A stretch of 64,000 nt of DNA from Rhodococcus sp. ARC_M5 (lineage in GTDB: Bacteria; Actinomycetota; Actinomycetes; Mycobacteriales; Mycobacteriaceae): contig NZ_JALGQE010000008.1 in the NCBI RefSeq assembly GCF_022810405.1, positions 62,001 through 126,000 on the forward strand, in the 5' to 3' direction. The position numbers and the translations under genes are program-made. Below, piece by piece: positions 1 through 9,719 of this stretch. Below the pieces are notes generated by a model that did not search any database, had not been told where the DNA came from, and worked only from the letters and a program-made list of their open reading frames with translations. The stretch's first letter is position 1. Each line of letters opens with the position of its first letter.

Positions 1-954
1 GGAATCGAATACGGCGGGGGACACACCGACCTGACCGGGTCGATCCGGCAGGCCGAGACCGAGCGAGGCGTCGGCGCACTGCTGTTGCGCGACGCCGGGT
101 CCCCGGTCGACACCCGGGCACTGGACGAGTACGAGGACCTTCCTCGCATCATCCGAGCGGGCCGCCATATCGCGTCGCCGAAGCGATACATCCCGGGTCT
201 GGCGATCGACATCGAGGACGAGTCGCAACTGCCCGAGGCGGTGGCTCAGCAAGCTCGATTCGGCGATGGTTGGGTCAAACTCGTCGGCGACTGGATCGAT
301 CGCTCGGTGGGTGATCTTCGTCCGCTGTGGAACGACTCCATCCTCGTCGACGCCATCGCTGCTGCCCATGCAGAGGGTGCGCGGGTGACCGCCCACGTGT
401 TCGGCGAGGATGCCCTGCCCGGACTGATCGCGGCGGGAATCGACTGCATCGAACACGGCACCGGTCTGACCGACGAGACGGTCGAGATGATGGTCGATCA
501 CGGCACCGCCCTCGTACCGACGCTGATCAACATCGAGACGTTTCCCGGCATCGCAGATTCCGCCACCCGGTATCCCGTCTATGCACGGCACATGCGGGCG
601 CTGCACGAGCGCGTTGCAGATACCGTCGGACGAGCTCACGATGCAGGCATTCCCATCTACGCAGGCACCGACGCAGGTGGTTCGATCGCACACGGCCGCA
701 TCGCCGACGAGGTCGCCGCACTCGCTGCCGTCGGGCTCTCGTCGACCGACGCACTCGGTGCTGCTTGCTGGGACGCCCGGTCATGGCTGGGTCGCCAGGG
801 GCTGGAGCACGGCGCGCCCGCAGATCTCGTCGTCTACTCCGAGGATCCGCGAGGGGGACCGGATGTGCTGTCCAACCCGGATCTGGTGATTCTGCGCGGA
901 CGCGTGACCGACCGGCGCGGCCGCACGACGAGTGGATCGGCGTCCCGAGGGTGA
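1..954 (+). CDS. Amidohydrolase family protein (3' part, gene begins before the window)
   Basis: The reading frame is open from base 1, so the N-terminal part lies outside the window; about 317 residues are visible. It looks like the C-terminal two thirds of a metal-dependent amidohydrolase of the imidazolonepropionase/prolidase-like type. Visible landmarks are a Lys in WVKLVGDW (possible metal-bridging lysine), the His in VTAHVFG, the His in DCIEHGTG and the Asp in YAGTDAGG, in the order expected for the TIM-barrel metal site. The last ~60 residues form the small beta-domain (GAPADLVVYSEDP). The substrate cannot be told from this part. The CPBP protease gene follows 56 bases later on the same strand. 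Confidence 0.85.
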   Translation, partial: GIEYGGGHTDLTGSIRQAETERGVGALLLRDAGSPVDTRALDEYEDLPRIIRAGRHIASPKRYIPGLAIDIEDESQLPEAVAQQARFGDGWVKLVGDWIDRSVGDLRPLWNDSILVDAIAAAHAEGARVTAHVFGEDALPGLIAAGIDCIEHGTGLTDETVEMMVDHGTALVPTLINIETFPGIADSATRYPVYARHMRALHERVADTVGRAHDAGIPIYAGTDAGGSIAHGRIADEVAALAAVGLSSTDALGAACWDARSWLGRQGLEHGAPADLVVYSEDPRGGPDVLSNPDLVILRGRVTDRRGRTTSGSASRG

Positions 955-1010
955 CCGATCCGAGAAGCGGTGCAGGACAGTCCGACCCGACACGTCCCAG
1001 CTGGGCTGGA

Positions 1011-1781
1011 ATGGCACCGATGAATCACATTCAGCAACAGGGGTCGGGACTGTCCGAAACCTACTGGCGGGCCGAGCAGGCCGCACTCGAACGCAGAAGT
1101 GGCCAACGGTGGGGACTCCCCGCCGCGGCGCTGGTGCTGGGGCTCAATCTGGTGGGATTCCTCGCGCTCGGTCTCGTCGTGACGTCGGACGCCTCGGCCG
1201 TCTTCGTGGTGGGCATCATGATTCCGAGCCTGCTCGCTGCGGGGCTGGCGGTGGCGATCTCGAAGTCACGGGGTAACGGCCCCGTCGTCGACTTCGGCCT
1301 CCCCAGGTCCACCCCCGAATTCCTCGGTCACGTCCGATCCGGGTTGGCGTGGGGTGGCGTTGCGGTGGTCGGTGGCCTCCTGCTGGCGCTGATTCTGTTG
1401 TCCGGTATCGAGTTGGACGATCCGACGCCGCTGGGCAACGTCACCGACACGGCCATCGGCTGGAAAATTGTTCTGGCGGTGTGGATCTGGATAGGTGCGC
1501 CGATCTGCGAGGAAACGATGTTCCGCGGCATGCTGTGGGGGGCGCTCGAGAAACGCACCCGCCCGATGCCGTTGGCCTGGTTGGGTAATCGTTGGGTCGT
1601 GCTGGCGATCACCGCGGTGTTGTTCGCGGTCTGGCACCGCGAGTGGTGGCGCTTCGTGGTGCTGCTGTGGGGAGGGTTCGCGATCGGCATCGCGCGAATG
1701 CGCTCCGGTTCGATCGTCGCGTCGACCACGGCGCACTCGATGAACAACACCCTCCCTGCCCTGGTGATCCTGCTGGCGTGA
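1011..1781 (+). CDS. CPBP family intramembrane glutamic protease
   Basis: About 256 residues with several hydrophobic segments. The three signature motifs of the CPBP (CAAX protease and bacteriocin-processing) family are present: EETMFR (motif 1, paired Glu plus Arg), FAVWH (motif 2) and HSMNN (motif 3, His/Asn). These form the catalytic site inside the membrane. The substrate is unknown; family members process prenylated or secreted peptides or act in envelope stress. The start at 1011 is chosen over the ATG at 1020 only weakly; neither has a strong ribosome-binding site. It sits just upstream of the rpsP promoter and is probably not part of that operon. Confidence 0.8.
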   Translation: MAPMNHIQQQGSGLSETYWRAEQAALERRSGQRWGLPAAALVLGLNLVGFLALGLVVTSDASAVFVVGIMIPSLLAAGLAVAISKSRGNGPVVDFGLPRSTPEFLGHVRSGLAWGGVAVVGGLLLALILLSGIELDDPTPLGNVTDTAIGWKIVLAVWIWIGAPICEETMFRGMLWGALEKRTRPMPLAWLGNRWVVLAITAVLFAVWHREWWRFVVLLWGGFAIGIARMRSGSIVASTTAHSMNNTLPALVILLA

Positions 1782-1823
1782 CGGGAGCGGTTCTGCGGGC
1801 CCGATTCACCGATCGTGGTGCCC

Positions 1824-1836
1824 GTCTGGCACAATG
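1824..1836 (+). promoter_or_regulatory. Probable rpsP operon promoter (-10 region)
   Basis: GTCTGGCACAATG lies ~135 bases before rpsP. The identical 13-mer occurs upstream of rplS at 8285-8297. CACAAT is the likely -10 hexamer. A shared 13-mer in front of two ribosomal protein genes suggests a common promoter type; the assignment is an inference. Confidence 0.5.
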
Positions 1837-1969
1837 AACAGCTGTTCGCCCGTCATCCGGTTACGTACCGAGCGGCGGTCACAACAACCTTCAACGCAAA
1901 ACCGGGTTCGCATGCCGTGCGGACCGCTGAATTGCGCCGTGACCAACTTTCGAAAGGCTCCACCAGAAC

Positions 1970-2446
1970 ATGGCTGTCAAGATCAAGCTCATGCGTATCG
2001 GCAAGATCCGCACCCCGCACTACCGCGTCGTCATCTCCGATGCCCGCACCCGTCGTAACGGCCGTGCGATCGAGACCATCGGCACGTACGAGCCGAAGCA
2101 GGACCCCAGCATCATCGAGATCAACTCCGAGCGGGCGCAGTACTGGCTGAGCGTCGGCGCACAGCCGACCGAGCCTGTCGAGGCACTGCTCAAGATCACC
2201 GGTGACTGGCAGAAGTTCAAGGGCCTGCCCGGCGCAGAGGGAACTCTCCGCGTAGCCGAGCCCAAGCCGTCCAAGCTCGACGTGTTCAACGCCGCTCTGG
2301 CGCAGGCAGACTCCGAGCCCCAGGGTGAGGCCACCACCGCCAAGAAGAAGAAGGCTCCGAAGGCCGACGACTCCGCCGCGGAGACCACCGACGCTGCAGC
2401 AACCGAGACGGCAGACGCGCCGGCCGCCGAGGCTGCTGAGAAGTGA
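1970..2446 (+). CDS. rpsP: 30S ribosomal protein S16
   Basis: A 158-residue protein whose first ~85 residues are a clear bS16 ([20 protein letters not shown] at the start, then the [14 protein letters not shown] block). The remaining ~70 residues are a low-complexity Ala/Glu/Lys tail, typical of actinobacterial S16. It is part of the small ribosomal subunit body and needed for its assembly. A GAAAGG stretch precedes the ATG. It heads an operon with a KH protein, rimM and trmD, the classical ribosome and tRNA maturation cluster. Confidence 0.98.
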   Translation: MAVKIKLMRIGKIRTPHYRVVISDARTRRNGRAIETIGTYEPKQDPSIIEINSERAQYWLSVGAQPTEPVEALLKITGDWQKFKGLPGAEGTLRVAEPKPSKLDVFNAALAQADSEPQGEATTAKKKKAPKADDSAAETTDAAATETADAPAAEAAEK

Positions 2447-2685
2447 GTGCCGTTGTCGCCGATGCCGTCGAACATCTCGTTCGTGGCATCGTCGCCAATC
2501 CCGATGACGTTCGCGTCGAGATGATCACCGGCCGTCGTGGCCGCACCGTGGAAGTCCACGTGCACCCCGACGATCTGGGCAAGGTCATCGGCCGTGGCGG
2601 TCGCACCGCTACGGCGCTGCGCACACTCGTCTCGGGAATCGGTGGTCGCGGCATCCGCGTCGACGTGGTCGACACGGACCAGTAG
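2443..2685 (+). CDS. khpA: KH-domain RNA-binding protein (KhpA/Rv2908c type)
   Basis: An 80-residue protein consisting of one type II KH domain; the GxxG loop is visible as VIGRGGRTA around residues 48-56. The GTG start overlaps the rpsP stop (GTGA), implying translational coupling. KhpA proteins bind RNA, often with KhpB, and influence cell wall and ribosome functions; location between rpsP and rimM is conserved in actinobacteria. The family is clear, the exact RNA targets are not. Confidence 0.93.
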   Translation: MSAVVADAVEHLVRGIVANPDDVRVEMITGRRGRTVEVHVHPDDLGKVIGRGGRTATALRTLVSGIGGRGIRVDVVDTDQ

Positions 2686-2699
2686 GTCACGCACACATC

Positions 2700-3242
2700 A
2701 TGGAGCTGGTCATCGGTCGTGTTGCGAAGTCGCACGGCATCAAAGGCGAAGTCGTCGTCGAGGTTCGCACCGACAACCCCGACGACCGCTTCGCCGAGGG
2801 AACCGTTCTCTCGGGCCGCAAGCCCCGATCGAACGTTGCACCGGCCTCGTACACAGTGGATGCCGTCCGGGAACACTCCGGGCGGCTTCTGCTGCGTCTG
2901 AACGGTATCGACGACAAGACGGCCGCCGACCAACTCCGCGGCATTCTGTTCGTCGTCGAATCCACCGACCTCCCGCCGTCCGACGACCCGGACGAGTACT
3001 ACGACCACGAACTCGAAGGCCTCACGGTGATCCTGACCGGCGGCACCGTGGTGGGAACGGTCCGCGAGGTCCTCCACTCGGCAGCGGGAGAGTTGCTCTC
3101 CATCACGCCGAGTCCGGATTTCGGCGAGGCCACCCGTGCCGAAATCCTCGTACCGTTCGTCGCGGCCATCGTGACCTCGGTGTCGCTGGCCGACAAGACG
3201 ATCGAGATCGATCCGCCCGAGGGTCTGCTGGATCCGGAGTAG
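2700..3242 (+). CDS. rimM: Ribosome maturation factor RimM
   Basis: A 180-residue protein with the N-terminal RimM beta-barrel ([17 protein letters not shown]) and a C-terminal PRC-barrel (the DHELEGLTV and [11 protein letters not shown] segments). RimM binds S19 and assists maturation of the 30S head. It lies 14 bases after khpA and 3 bases before trmD, the normal order. Length and motifs are standard. Confidence 0.97.
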   Translation: MELVIGRVAKSHGIKGEVVVEVRTDNPDDRFAEGTVLSGRKPRSNVAPASYTVDAVREHSGRLLLRLNGIDDKTAADQLRGILFVVESTDLPPSDDPDEYYDHELEGLTVILTGGTVVGTVREVLHSAAGELLSITPSPDFGEATRAEILVPFVAAIVTSVSLADKTIEIDPPEGLLDPE

Positions 3243-3245
3243 ATC

Positions 3246-3926
3246 GTGCGCCTCGACGTCGTCACCATCTTCCCCGAATACCTCACACCTCTCCGAACTG
3301 CGTTGCTGGGCAAGGCAATCGACCGTGGCCTCGTCTCGGTCGAGGTTCACGATCTACGATCGTGGACTCACGACGTGCACAAGGCCGTCGACGACTCGCC
3401 CTACGGCGGCGGGCCGGGAATGGTCATGAAGCCGACCGTCTGGGGTGACGCCCTCGACGAGGTCCTGACACAAGATTCCCTCCTCGTTGTCCCGACGCCT
3501 GCCGGCGTGCCGTTCACCCAGCGCACAGCCGAGCGGTGGTCCTCCGAAGAGCACCTCGTCTTCGCCTGCGGTCGGTACGAAGGCATCGATCAACGGGTGT
3601 TCGACGACGCCGCACGCCGCGTCCGTGTCGAGGAAGTCAGCATCGGCGACTACGTGCTCATCGGCGGCGAAGCGGCCGTCCTCGTCATGGCCGAGGCCGT
3701 GGTGCGGCTGATGCCAGGGGTTCTCGGCAATCAGCAGTCTCACCAGGAGGATTCGTTCTCCGACGGTCTGCTCGAAGGGCCGAGTTACACGCGTCCCGCA
3801 CAGTGGCGCGATCTCGACGTTCCGCAGATACTGCTGTCGGGCGATCACGCGAAGATCTCTGCATGGCGCCGCGAGCAATCGCTCGCCAGGACCGCCGAGC
3901 GTCGGCCGGACCTGCTGCAGGACTGA
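3246..3926 (+). CDS. trmD: tRNA (guanine37-N1)-methyltransferase
   Basis: A 226-residue SPOUT methyltransferase. It shows the TrmD signatures: [10 protein letters not shown], the RYEGID stretch and YVLIGGEAA, which together form the trefoil-knot AdoMet site. It methylates G37 of tRNAs to prevent +1 frameshifting. GTG start 3 bases after the rimM stop. The gene ends 5 bases before the convergent lipoprotein gene, with no obvious terminator between. Confidence 0.97.
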   Translation: MRLDVVTIFPEYLTPLRTALLGKAIDRGLVSVEVHDLRSWTHDVHKAVDDSPYGGGPGMVMKPTVWGDALDEVLTQDSLLVVPTPAGVPFTQRTAERWSSEEHLVFACGRYEGIDQRVFDDAARRVRVEEVSIGDYVLIGGEAAVLVMAEAVVRLMPGVLGNQQSHQEDSFSDGLLEGPSYTRPAQWRDLDVPQILLSGDHAKISAWRREQSLARTAERRPDLLQD

Positions 3927-3931
3927 CGAAT

Positions 3932-4885
3932 TCAGCCGATGGCACCGTCGGGGAAGAGCATCGACACGAAGCCGGTGAGTGTCTCCCTGGCATGCAGAGC
4001 GCTGGCGTCGTCGCTGACGTCGACGACAGCGGTGTCCGGATACTGTTCCATGTCGTCTGCGTAGAAGATGTCCTCGCGAGACGACAGAGCAAGAACGTAG
4101 CGGTTGTCCACCCCGATCGTGCCGGTCGACAGATGTACCCACCTATCGGATACGCAGCACATCCAGCCCTGCTTGACAGCGTGCACGCTCTCACCGGGCA
4201 GACCGTCGACGATCCCGAAATGTTGCTTGTAGCCGTCCGCGGCAATCGGTGCCGAACGCCGCAGCATGCCGATCACGATGTCCGTCGACGCAGTCGTCAG
4301 ACCGCCGCTGCCATTGAGCAACCCCGCGTAGTAGCCGACCAGGTCGCTGGGCGTGGTTTCGGTGTTGTACCACTGGTCGTCGCCGGGTGCCGTGGTGTTG
4401 GTCAAGCCGTAACGCGCCGCGACCGTGCGCACGATCTCGGACGAGCCGTAGCGATACCAGAGCGTGTACGCGGCATTGTCGTCGGACAACTCCAGCATGT
4501 TGGTCATGACGGCCAGCTCGTCGGCAGAGACCGGACGGTTCTCCGACTGAGCTCGGAACAACACCTCGTCGGCGATGAAGAGTTTGGACACCGACGCGGT
4601 TTCGACCTGGAGGTCGGCGTTGCTGCTGTAGTACGAGCCTGTCCGGCGATCCAACAGCGCGAAATCCACATCGGCACCACGGGCCTGGGCCGACGCGATC
4701 GCCATCGGGATACGAGACCCGAGGGCAACGCCGTCGACCTTCTTCATATCGGGAAAGGGCGATGCCGACGTCTCGGCGGTCGCCTTCGAGGCGAGGTCAC
4801 CGATCTGGTCGTCCGAGGGAGCCGAGCAGCCGGCCAACAGCACGCAGGCGCAGACCGCAGCCAGGAATCGAGGGCCCCTGACCAT
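3932..4885 (-). CDS. lppW: Beta-lactamase-like lipoprotein (LppW/Rv2905 type)
   Basis: A 317-residue lipoprotein: the signal peptide ends in the lipobox LLAGC. The fold is that of class A beta-lactamases/serine penicillin-recognising enzymes, with the SxxK motif as SVSK. The other motifs are altered: the SDN loop reads LSDDN, KTG reads KQG, and no clear omega-loop Glu166 equivalent is visible before NTETTPSD. By position between trmD and rplS it matches M. tuberculosis LppW. The altered motifs argue against an efficient beta-lactamase; a peptidoglycan-binding or inactive relative is possible. Convergent with trmD; its start faces tex. Confidence 0.8.
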   Translation of the reverse strand: MVRGPRFLAAVCACVLLAGCSAPSDDQIGDLASKATAETSASPFPDMKKVDGVALGSRIPMAIASAQARGADVDFALLDRRTGSYYSSNADLQVETASVSKLFIADEVLFRAQSENRPVSADELAVMTNMLELSDDNAAYTLWYRYGSSEIVRTVAARYGLTNTTAPGDDQWYNTETTPSDLVGYYAGLLNGSGGLTTASTDIVIGMLRRSAPIAADGYKQHFGIVDGLPGESVHAVKQGWMCCVSDRWVHLSTGTIGVDNRYVLALSSREDIFYADDMEQYPDTAVVDVSDDASALHARETLTGFVSMLFPDGAIG

Positions 4886-4953
4886 CCGCGTATCTCTCCC
4901 ACACGTTGAACCGCTGACCGACGTGTCTCACAGTAGCGGTAGGGTCCATCGCC

Positions 4954-7314
4954 GTGACCACTGCTCTGAAATCTGTGAACAAGCGCATAGCCGAAGAACT
5001 CGACGTTCGTGAAGAACAGGTTCGCGCCGCCGTGGAACTGCTCGACGGAGGGTCGACGGTCCCGTTCATCGCGCGCTATCGCAAGGAAGTCACCGGCACC
5101 CTCGACGACGCGCAACTGCGCCAGCTCGACGAGCGGCTGCGGTACCTCCGCGAGCTCGACGAGCGCAGAGACGCCGTCATCGAGTCCATTCGCTCGCAGG
5201 GCAAGCTCGACGACGCACTGGAGCGGTCGTTGCTGCTGGCCGACACCAAGGCGCGCGTCGAGGACATCTATCTGCCGTTCAAGCCCAAGCGCCGAACCAA
5301 GGCTCAGATCGCGCGTGAGGCCGGGCACGAGCCCGTCGCCGATGCCCTGTTCTCCGACCCCACCACCGACCCGGCCCAGTTCGATCAGGAGCAACTCGAC
5401 GGGGCGCGGGCGATTCTCGTCGAGCGATTCGCCGAGGACGCGGACCTCGTAGGTGAACTGCGAGAACTGATGTGGACGTCCGGCAAGCTCGTCGCGACGG
5501 TCCGAAAGGGCAAGGAAGAGGAGGGTGCCAAGTTCTCCGATTACTTCGAGTTCTCGGAACCGTTCACGAGCCTGCCCTCGCACCGCATCCTCGCCACGCT
5601 CAGAGGCGAGAAGGAAGAGGTGCTCTCGCTCGGCTTCGAGCCCGAGCGTGACGAACCGACCCCCGGGGTGCCGAGCGTCTACGAGGGTCGGATCGCCACC
5701 AAGTTCGGAATCGCGAATCGAGGACGGCCGGCCGACAAGTGGCTCCTCGATACCGTCCGATGGGCGTGGCGCACCAAGATGCTGGTCACCGTCTCCCTCG
5801 ATACCCGGATGCGCCTGCGTCAGTCCGCCGAGAAGGACGCCGTCGACGTGTTCGCGAGCAACCTCAAGGACCTGCTGCTCGCCGCTCCGGCGGGTAACCG
5901 CACCACGATGGGCCTGGACCCCGGCTTCCGTACCGGCACGAAGGTCGCCATCGTCGACGCCACCGGCAAGGTCGTCGACTATGACACCATCTACCCCCAC
6001 AAGCCGCAGGGCAAGTGGGATCAGGCGGTGGCCACCCTCGCCGGTCTCGCGGCAAAGCACAAGGTCGAACTGATCGCTATCGGCAACGGCACCGCATCGC
6101 GTGAAACCGACTCGCTGGCAGCAGAATTGATCGCCAAGTTCCCTGCCGCCAACCTGACCAAGGTGGTGGTGTCCGAGGCCGGAGCGTCGGTGTACTCCGC
6201 CTCCGCGTACGCCTCGAGCGAGTTACCCGAACTCGACGTCTCGATCCGCGGTGCCGTCTCGATCGCCCGCAGGTTGCAGGATCCGCTGGCCGAACTGGTC
6301 AAGATCGATCCCAAGTCCATCGGCGTCGGGCAATACCAGCACGATATTTCCGAAACCCTGCTGGCCCGCTCCCTCGGTGCCGTCGTGGAGGACGCGGTGA
6401 ACGCCGTCGGCGTCGACGTCAACACCGCGTCGGTGCCGTTGCTGTCGAGGGTCTCCGGTATCGCCGGCTCTCTTGCCGAGAGCATCGTGGCGCACCGCGA
6501 CCAGAACGGTCCGTTCTCGCGACGCAGCACACTCAAGGACGTACCTCGACTGGGGCCCAAGGCATTCGAGCAGTGCGCCGGATTCCTCCGCATCTCCGGG
6601 GGCGATGATCCGCTCGACCGGTCGAGTGTGCACCCGGAGGCCTACCCCGTCGTGCGGCGCATCGTCGGCAAGGCCGGTGTCGGAGTGCGTGAGGTCATCG
6701 GCAACACGGCGCTGCTGCGCGGTCTCGATCCGGCCGAGTTCGCCGACGATCGATTCGGTCTGCCCACCGTCACGGACATCATTTCCGAACTCGAGAAGCC
6801 GGGACGCGACCCGCGTCCCGAGTTCAAGACCGCGACCTTCGCCGCCGGTATCGAGAAGGTCGCCGACCTGAAGCCGGGTATGACTCTCGAAGGCGTCGTG
6901 ACCAATGTCGCGGCGTTCGGTGCCTTCGTGGACGTCGGGGTGCACCAGGACGGGCTCGTTCACGTCTCGGCGATGTCGCACAACTTCGTCAAGGACCCCC
7001 GTGAGGTCGTCAAGTCCGGCGACGTCGTGCGCGTCAAGGTCATGGAGGTCGACATCCCGCGCCAGCGCATCGGTCTGAGCCTGCGACTCGACGACGAGCC
7101 CGGTGCGCCGGGCGGCAAGGATTCCACCCGCGGGCAGCAGGGTGATCGCCCGCGAAATCAGGGCCAAGGGCGGGGCTCGGGCGGCAACCAGGGTGGTCGT
7201 GGTCAAGGTGCTCGACCGCAACGCGATCGCCGAACGGCCGGTGGCGCGACGGCGGCACCGGCAGCCGGTTCGATGGCCGACGCGCTACGAAAGGCGGGAT
7301 TCGGGAAACAGTGA
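4954..7314 (+). CDS. tex: Tex family RNA-binding transcription accessory protein
   Basis: A 786-residue protein with the full Tex layout: N-terminal helical region (RIAEELDVREEQVRAAVELL), YqgF/RNase H-like domain (MGLDPGFRTGTKVAIVDATG, ~residue 320), helix-hairpin-helix part (NTASVPLLSRVSGI), and a C-terminal S1 domain (GVVTNVAAFGAFVDVGVHQD). A glycine/arginine/glutamine-rich tail of ~50 residues follows. Tex binds nucleic acid and the transcription machinery. GTG start. The Gly/Arg-rich tail is longer than in many homologues and probably adds RNA binding. Confidence 0.95.
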   Translation: MTTALKSVNKRIAEELDVREEQVRAAVELLDGGSTVPFIARYRKEVTGTLDDAQLRQLDERLRYLRELDERRDAVIESIRSQGKLDDALERSLLLADTKARVEDIYLPFKPKRRTKAQIAREAGHEPVADALFSDPTTDPAQFDQEQLDGARAILVERFAEDADLVGELRELMWTSGKLVATVRKGKEEEGAKFSDYFEFSEPFTSLPSHRILATLRGEKEEVLSLGFEPERDEPTPGVPSVYEGRIATKFGIANRGRPADKWLLDTVRWAWRTKMLVTVSLDTRMRLRQSAEKDAVDVFASNLKDLLLAAPAGNRTTMGLDPGFRTGTKVAIVDATGKVVDYDTIYPHKPQGKWDQAVATLAGLAAKHKVELIAIGNGTASRETDSLAAELIAKFPAANLTKVVVSEAGASVYSASAYASSELPELDVSIRGAVSIARRLQDPLAELVKIDPKSIGVGQYQHDISETLLARSLGAVVEDAVNAVGVDVNTASVPLLSRVSGIAGSLAESIVAHRDQNGPFSRRSTLKDVPRLGPKAFEQCAGFLRISGGDDPLDRSSVHPEAYPVVRRIVGKAGVGVREVIGNTALLRGLDPAEFADDRFGLPTVTDIISELEKPGRDPRPEFKTATFAAGIEKVADLKPGMTLEGVVTNVAAFGAFVDVGVHQDGLVHVSAMSHNFVKDPREVVKSGDVVRVKVMEVDIPRQRIGLSLRLDDEPGAPGGKDSTRGQQGDRPRNQGQGRGSGGNQGGRGQGARPQRDRRTAGGATAAPAAGSMADALRKAGFGKQ

Positions 7315-7418
7315 GAGGTTCCTTCGCCGATGCCGTCCTGAGCGATGCCGAACGCGAATAGGCTGAAGCGCAGGTCACAGCTCGTCCCGCTGATCGGCAG
7401 GAAGGACGTGAGGCACAC

Positions 7419-8282
7419 GTGAGGTGGTTGCAGAACGGGGTCATCGATCACGGGCGCCTGCCGCTGCTGTGCTTCCTGCTCGGACTGTTGGCGGGCTTCG
7501 TGCTGATCCGGCTCAGCGTCAGGATGATTCGCGCAGACGTGAAGTGGTGGCCGGGAAACATCACTCCCGGCGGTCAACACATCCACCATGTCGTGTTCGG
7601 AATCGTGTTGATGCTGCTGGCCGGGATCGGCTTGATCACGGTGTACGTCGATGGTTCCGAGTCCATCGGTGCGGTGTTGGCAGCGATTTTCGGGATAGGT
7701 GCAGCGCTCGTTCTCGACGAGTTCGCGTTGATCTTCTACCTGCGTGACGTCTATTGGTCCGAACAAGGACGTACTTCGGTCGATGCAGTCTTCGCCGCGG
7801 TGGCGTTCACCGGACTGCTGCTTCTCGGCCTCCACCCGTTGGAGTTGTTGAGCCCGGCGAGTTTCCGGGCCGATCCCGACCCGTGGGTCCGCGGCACACT
7901 GGCTGTGTTGGCACTGGCAAACCTTGCGCTCGGTGTCGTCGTCCTGCTCAAGGGAAAGATCTGGACCGGCCTGCTGGGGCTGTTCGTCCTCCCGATCCTC
8001 GTGCTGGCAGCAGTGCGGCTGAGCAGGCCGAGTGCGCCGTGGGCGAGGTGGCGCTACACCACCAGGCCGAAGAAGATGGAACGCGCTCTGCGCCGAGAGA
8101 AGCGGTGGCGACGGCCGCTCATCCGGGCCAAGATCTACGTGCAGGACGCGATCGCCGGAAAGCCGAGCATCGTCCACGCACGCGAGGCCACCGAGCAGGA
8201 ATTGGCGCGGACGGTGCTACCTGCGCCGATGGCGGGCGGCACGGGCACAAGCCCAGCAGAGGCGATTTCGTCGAACGCCTGA
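7419..8282 (+). CDS. Conserved integral membrane protein of unknown function
   Basis: A 287-residue protein with about six to seven hydrophobic segments in the first ~210 residues, followed by a basic cytoplasmic tail (KKMERALRREKRWRR). A histidine-containing stretch (GGQHIHHVVFGIVL) lies at the start of the second membrane segment. I do not recognise the family. The GTG start has a good ribosome-binding site (AGGAAGGA). It lies between tex and rplS and ends 3 bases before the conserved rplS promoter 13-mer. Confidence 0.75.
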   Translation: MRWLQNGVIDHGRLPLLCFLLGLLAGFVLIRLSVRMIRADVKWWPGNITPGGQHIHHVVFGIVLMLLAGIGLITVYVDGSESIGAVLAAIFGIGAALVLDEFALIFYLRDVYWSEQGRTSVDAVFAAVAFTGLLLLGLHPLELLSPASFRADPDPWVRGTLAVLALANLALGVVVLLKGKIWTGLLGLFVLPILVLAAVRLSRPSAPWARWRYTTRPKKMERALRREKRWRRPLIRAKIYVQDAIAGKPSIVHAREATEQELARTVLPAPMAGGTGTSPAEAISSNA

Positions 8283-8284
8283 CG

Positions 8285-8297
8285 GTCTGGCACAATG
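8285..8297 (+). promoter_or_regulatory. Probable rplS promoter (-10 region)
   Basis: GTCTGGCACAATG, identical to the sequence before rpsP at 1824-1836. CACAAT is the likely -10 hexamer; the transcript would have a leader of ~110 bases before the L19 start. Confidence 0.5.
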
Positions 8298-8414
8298 GTC
8301 GGGTTGCCTCTGGCAGGCACAGACCTCACTCGGAGTACGAACCAGTCGAGCCGCTGTATCGGCGAGCCGCTCGGTTCCTCTGCTCATGCGCAGAACGCAA
8401 GGATGGCACAACCG

Positions 8415-8756
8415 ATGAACACACTGGACTTTCTCGACAATCAGTCGCTGCGTAGCGACATTCCCGATTTCCGCCCCGGCGACACGCTGAACGTGCACGT
8501 CAAGGTCATCGAAGGCTCGAAGGAGCGCGTACAGATCTTCAAGGGCGTCGTGATCCGACGCCAGGGCGGCGGCGTTCGCGAAACGTTCACCGTTCGTAAG
8601 GTCTCGTTCGGCGTCGGCGTCGAGCGCACCTTCCCGGTGCACAGCCCCAACATCGCTCAGTTCGAGGTCCTCACCCGCGGTGACGTCCGTCGCGCCAAGC
8701 TCTACTACCTTCGCGATCTGCGTGGCAAGGCCGCCAAGATCAAGGAAAAGCGCTGA
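8415..8756 (+). CDS. rplS: 50S ribosomal protein L19
   Basis: A 113-residue bL19, starting [13 protein letters not shown] and containing [20 protein letters not shown] and the C-terminal [19 protein letters not shown]19 lies at the subunit interface. The start at 8415 is preferred over the in-frame ATG at 8403 because all L19 proteins begin near this residue and AAGGA lies 11 bases upstream. The ~110 base leader separates it from its own promoter. A very strong hairpin terminator follows. Confidence 0.97.
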   Translation: MNTLDFLDNQSLRSDIPDFRPGDTLNVHVKVIEGSKERVQIFKGVVIRRQGGGVRETFTVRKVSFGVGVERTFPVHSPNIAQFEVLTRGDVRRAKLYYLRDLRGKAAKIKEKR

Positions 8757-8785
8757 CCGGTTCCGCCCGGACACACATCAGTTCA

Positions 8786-8825
8786 CACCATGCCGCGTCG
8801 CCCTCACGGGCGGCGCGGCATGGTG
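8786..8825 (+). terminator. Long hairpin terminator after rplS
   Basis: An 18-bp stem (5' arm 8786-8803, 3' arm 8808-8825) with a TCAC loop and one G-U pair. It lacks a clean T run, as is common in actinobacteria. It separates rplS from lepB. Confidence 0.8.
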
Positions 8826-8942
8826 CGTTCTGCCCTCGATCGACCCGCGGTCGACCTGGCCGACAAGTGGATCGACAGCCGCGACCCACCCATGCGCAGA
8901 CCGTCCGGCCGTGCGGGCGACGGTTCCGGCTAACCTGATCAC

Positions 8943-9719
8943 GTGACGCAGTCCCCACAGGATCCAACCGACGAGCCCGACGACGAGTCTTCACGGAAGA
9001 ACCGTCGGGAACGCAAGCCCCGCTCGTTCTGGCGGGAGCTCCCCATTCTCATTCTGGTAGCGCTGGTACTGAGCTTCCTGCTCCAGACATTCGTCGCTCG
9101 GGTGTATCTGATCCCGTCCGAATCGATGGAGCCGACTCTGCACGGCTGCACCGGCTGCACCGGTGACCGCATCGTGGTGGAGAAGATCGGCTACCGATTC
9201 GGCGACCCGAAGCCGGGTGACATCGTGGTGTTCCGTGGTCCGGATTCGTGGAACGACGAATTCGTGTCACAGCGGTCCGACAACTCGGTGATTCGGGGGG
9301 CACAGGAAGTCGGCTCGTTGATCGGGGTTGTGGCTCCGGACGAGAACGATCTCGTCAAACGAGTCATCGCCACCGGCGGTCAGACCGTCGAATGCTGCGA
9401 CGAGCAGGGGCGAGTACTCGTCGACGGAAAGCCGTTGGACGAGCCGTACATACAGATGGATTTCCCCTTCACTCCGGGGACGATGACGTGCGACACCGAA
9501 TTGAAGTCCGGACGATGCTTCGACCCCGTCACCGTGCCGGACGGCAACGTCTGGGTCATGGGTGACAACCGGAGCAACTCGCGAGACTCTCGGTATCACG
9601 TCACAGACGAGTTCACCGGCACCGTTCCCCTCGACAACGTGATCGGCAAGGCCGTGTTCATCGCTCTGCCGCCGTCACGAACCGGCATTCTGGATTCGCC
9701 CGACATCCAGGGTCGATGA
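8943..9719 (+). CDS. lepB: Signal peptidase I
   Basis: A 258-residue S26 peptidase. After a charged N-terminus there is one membrane anchor ([20 protein letters not shown]), then the catalytic Ser in PSESMEPTL, the general-base Lys in [11 protein letters not shown], and box E ([12 protein letters not shown]). It cleaves signal peptides from exported proteins on the outer face of the membrane. Two extra cysteine pairs (GCTGCTG, ECCDEQ) are visible in the periplasmic domain. GTG start; overlaps rnhB by 4 bases. Confidence 0.95.
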   Translation: MTQSPQDPTDEPDDESSRKNRRERKPRSFWRELPILILVALVLSFLLQTFVARVYLIPSESMEPTLHGCTGCTGDRIVVEKIGYRFGDPKPGDIVVFRGPDSWNDEFVSQRSDNSVIRGAQEVGSLIGVVAPDENDLVKRVIATGGQTVECCDEQGRVLVDGKPLDEPYIQMDFPFTPGTMTCDTELKSGRCFDPVTVPDGNVWVMGDNRSNSRDSRYHVTDEFTGTVPLDNVIGKAVFIALPPSRTGILDSPDIQGR

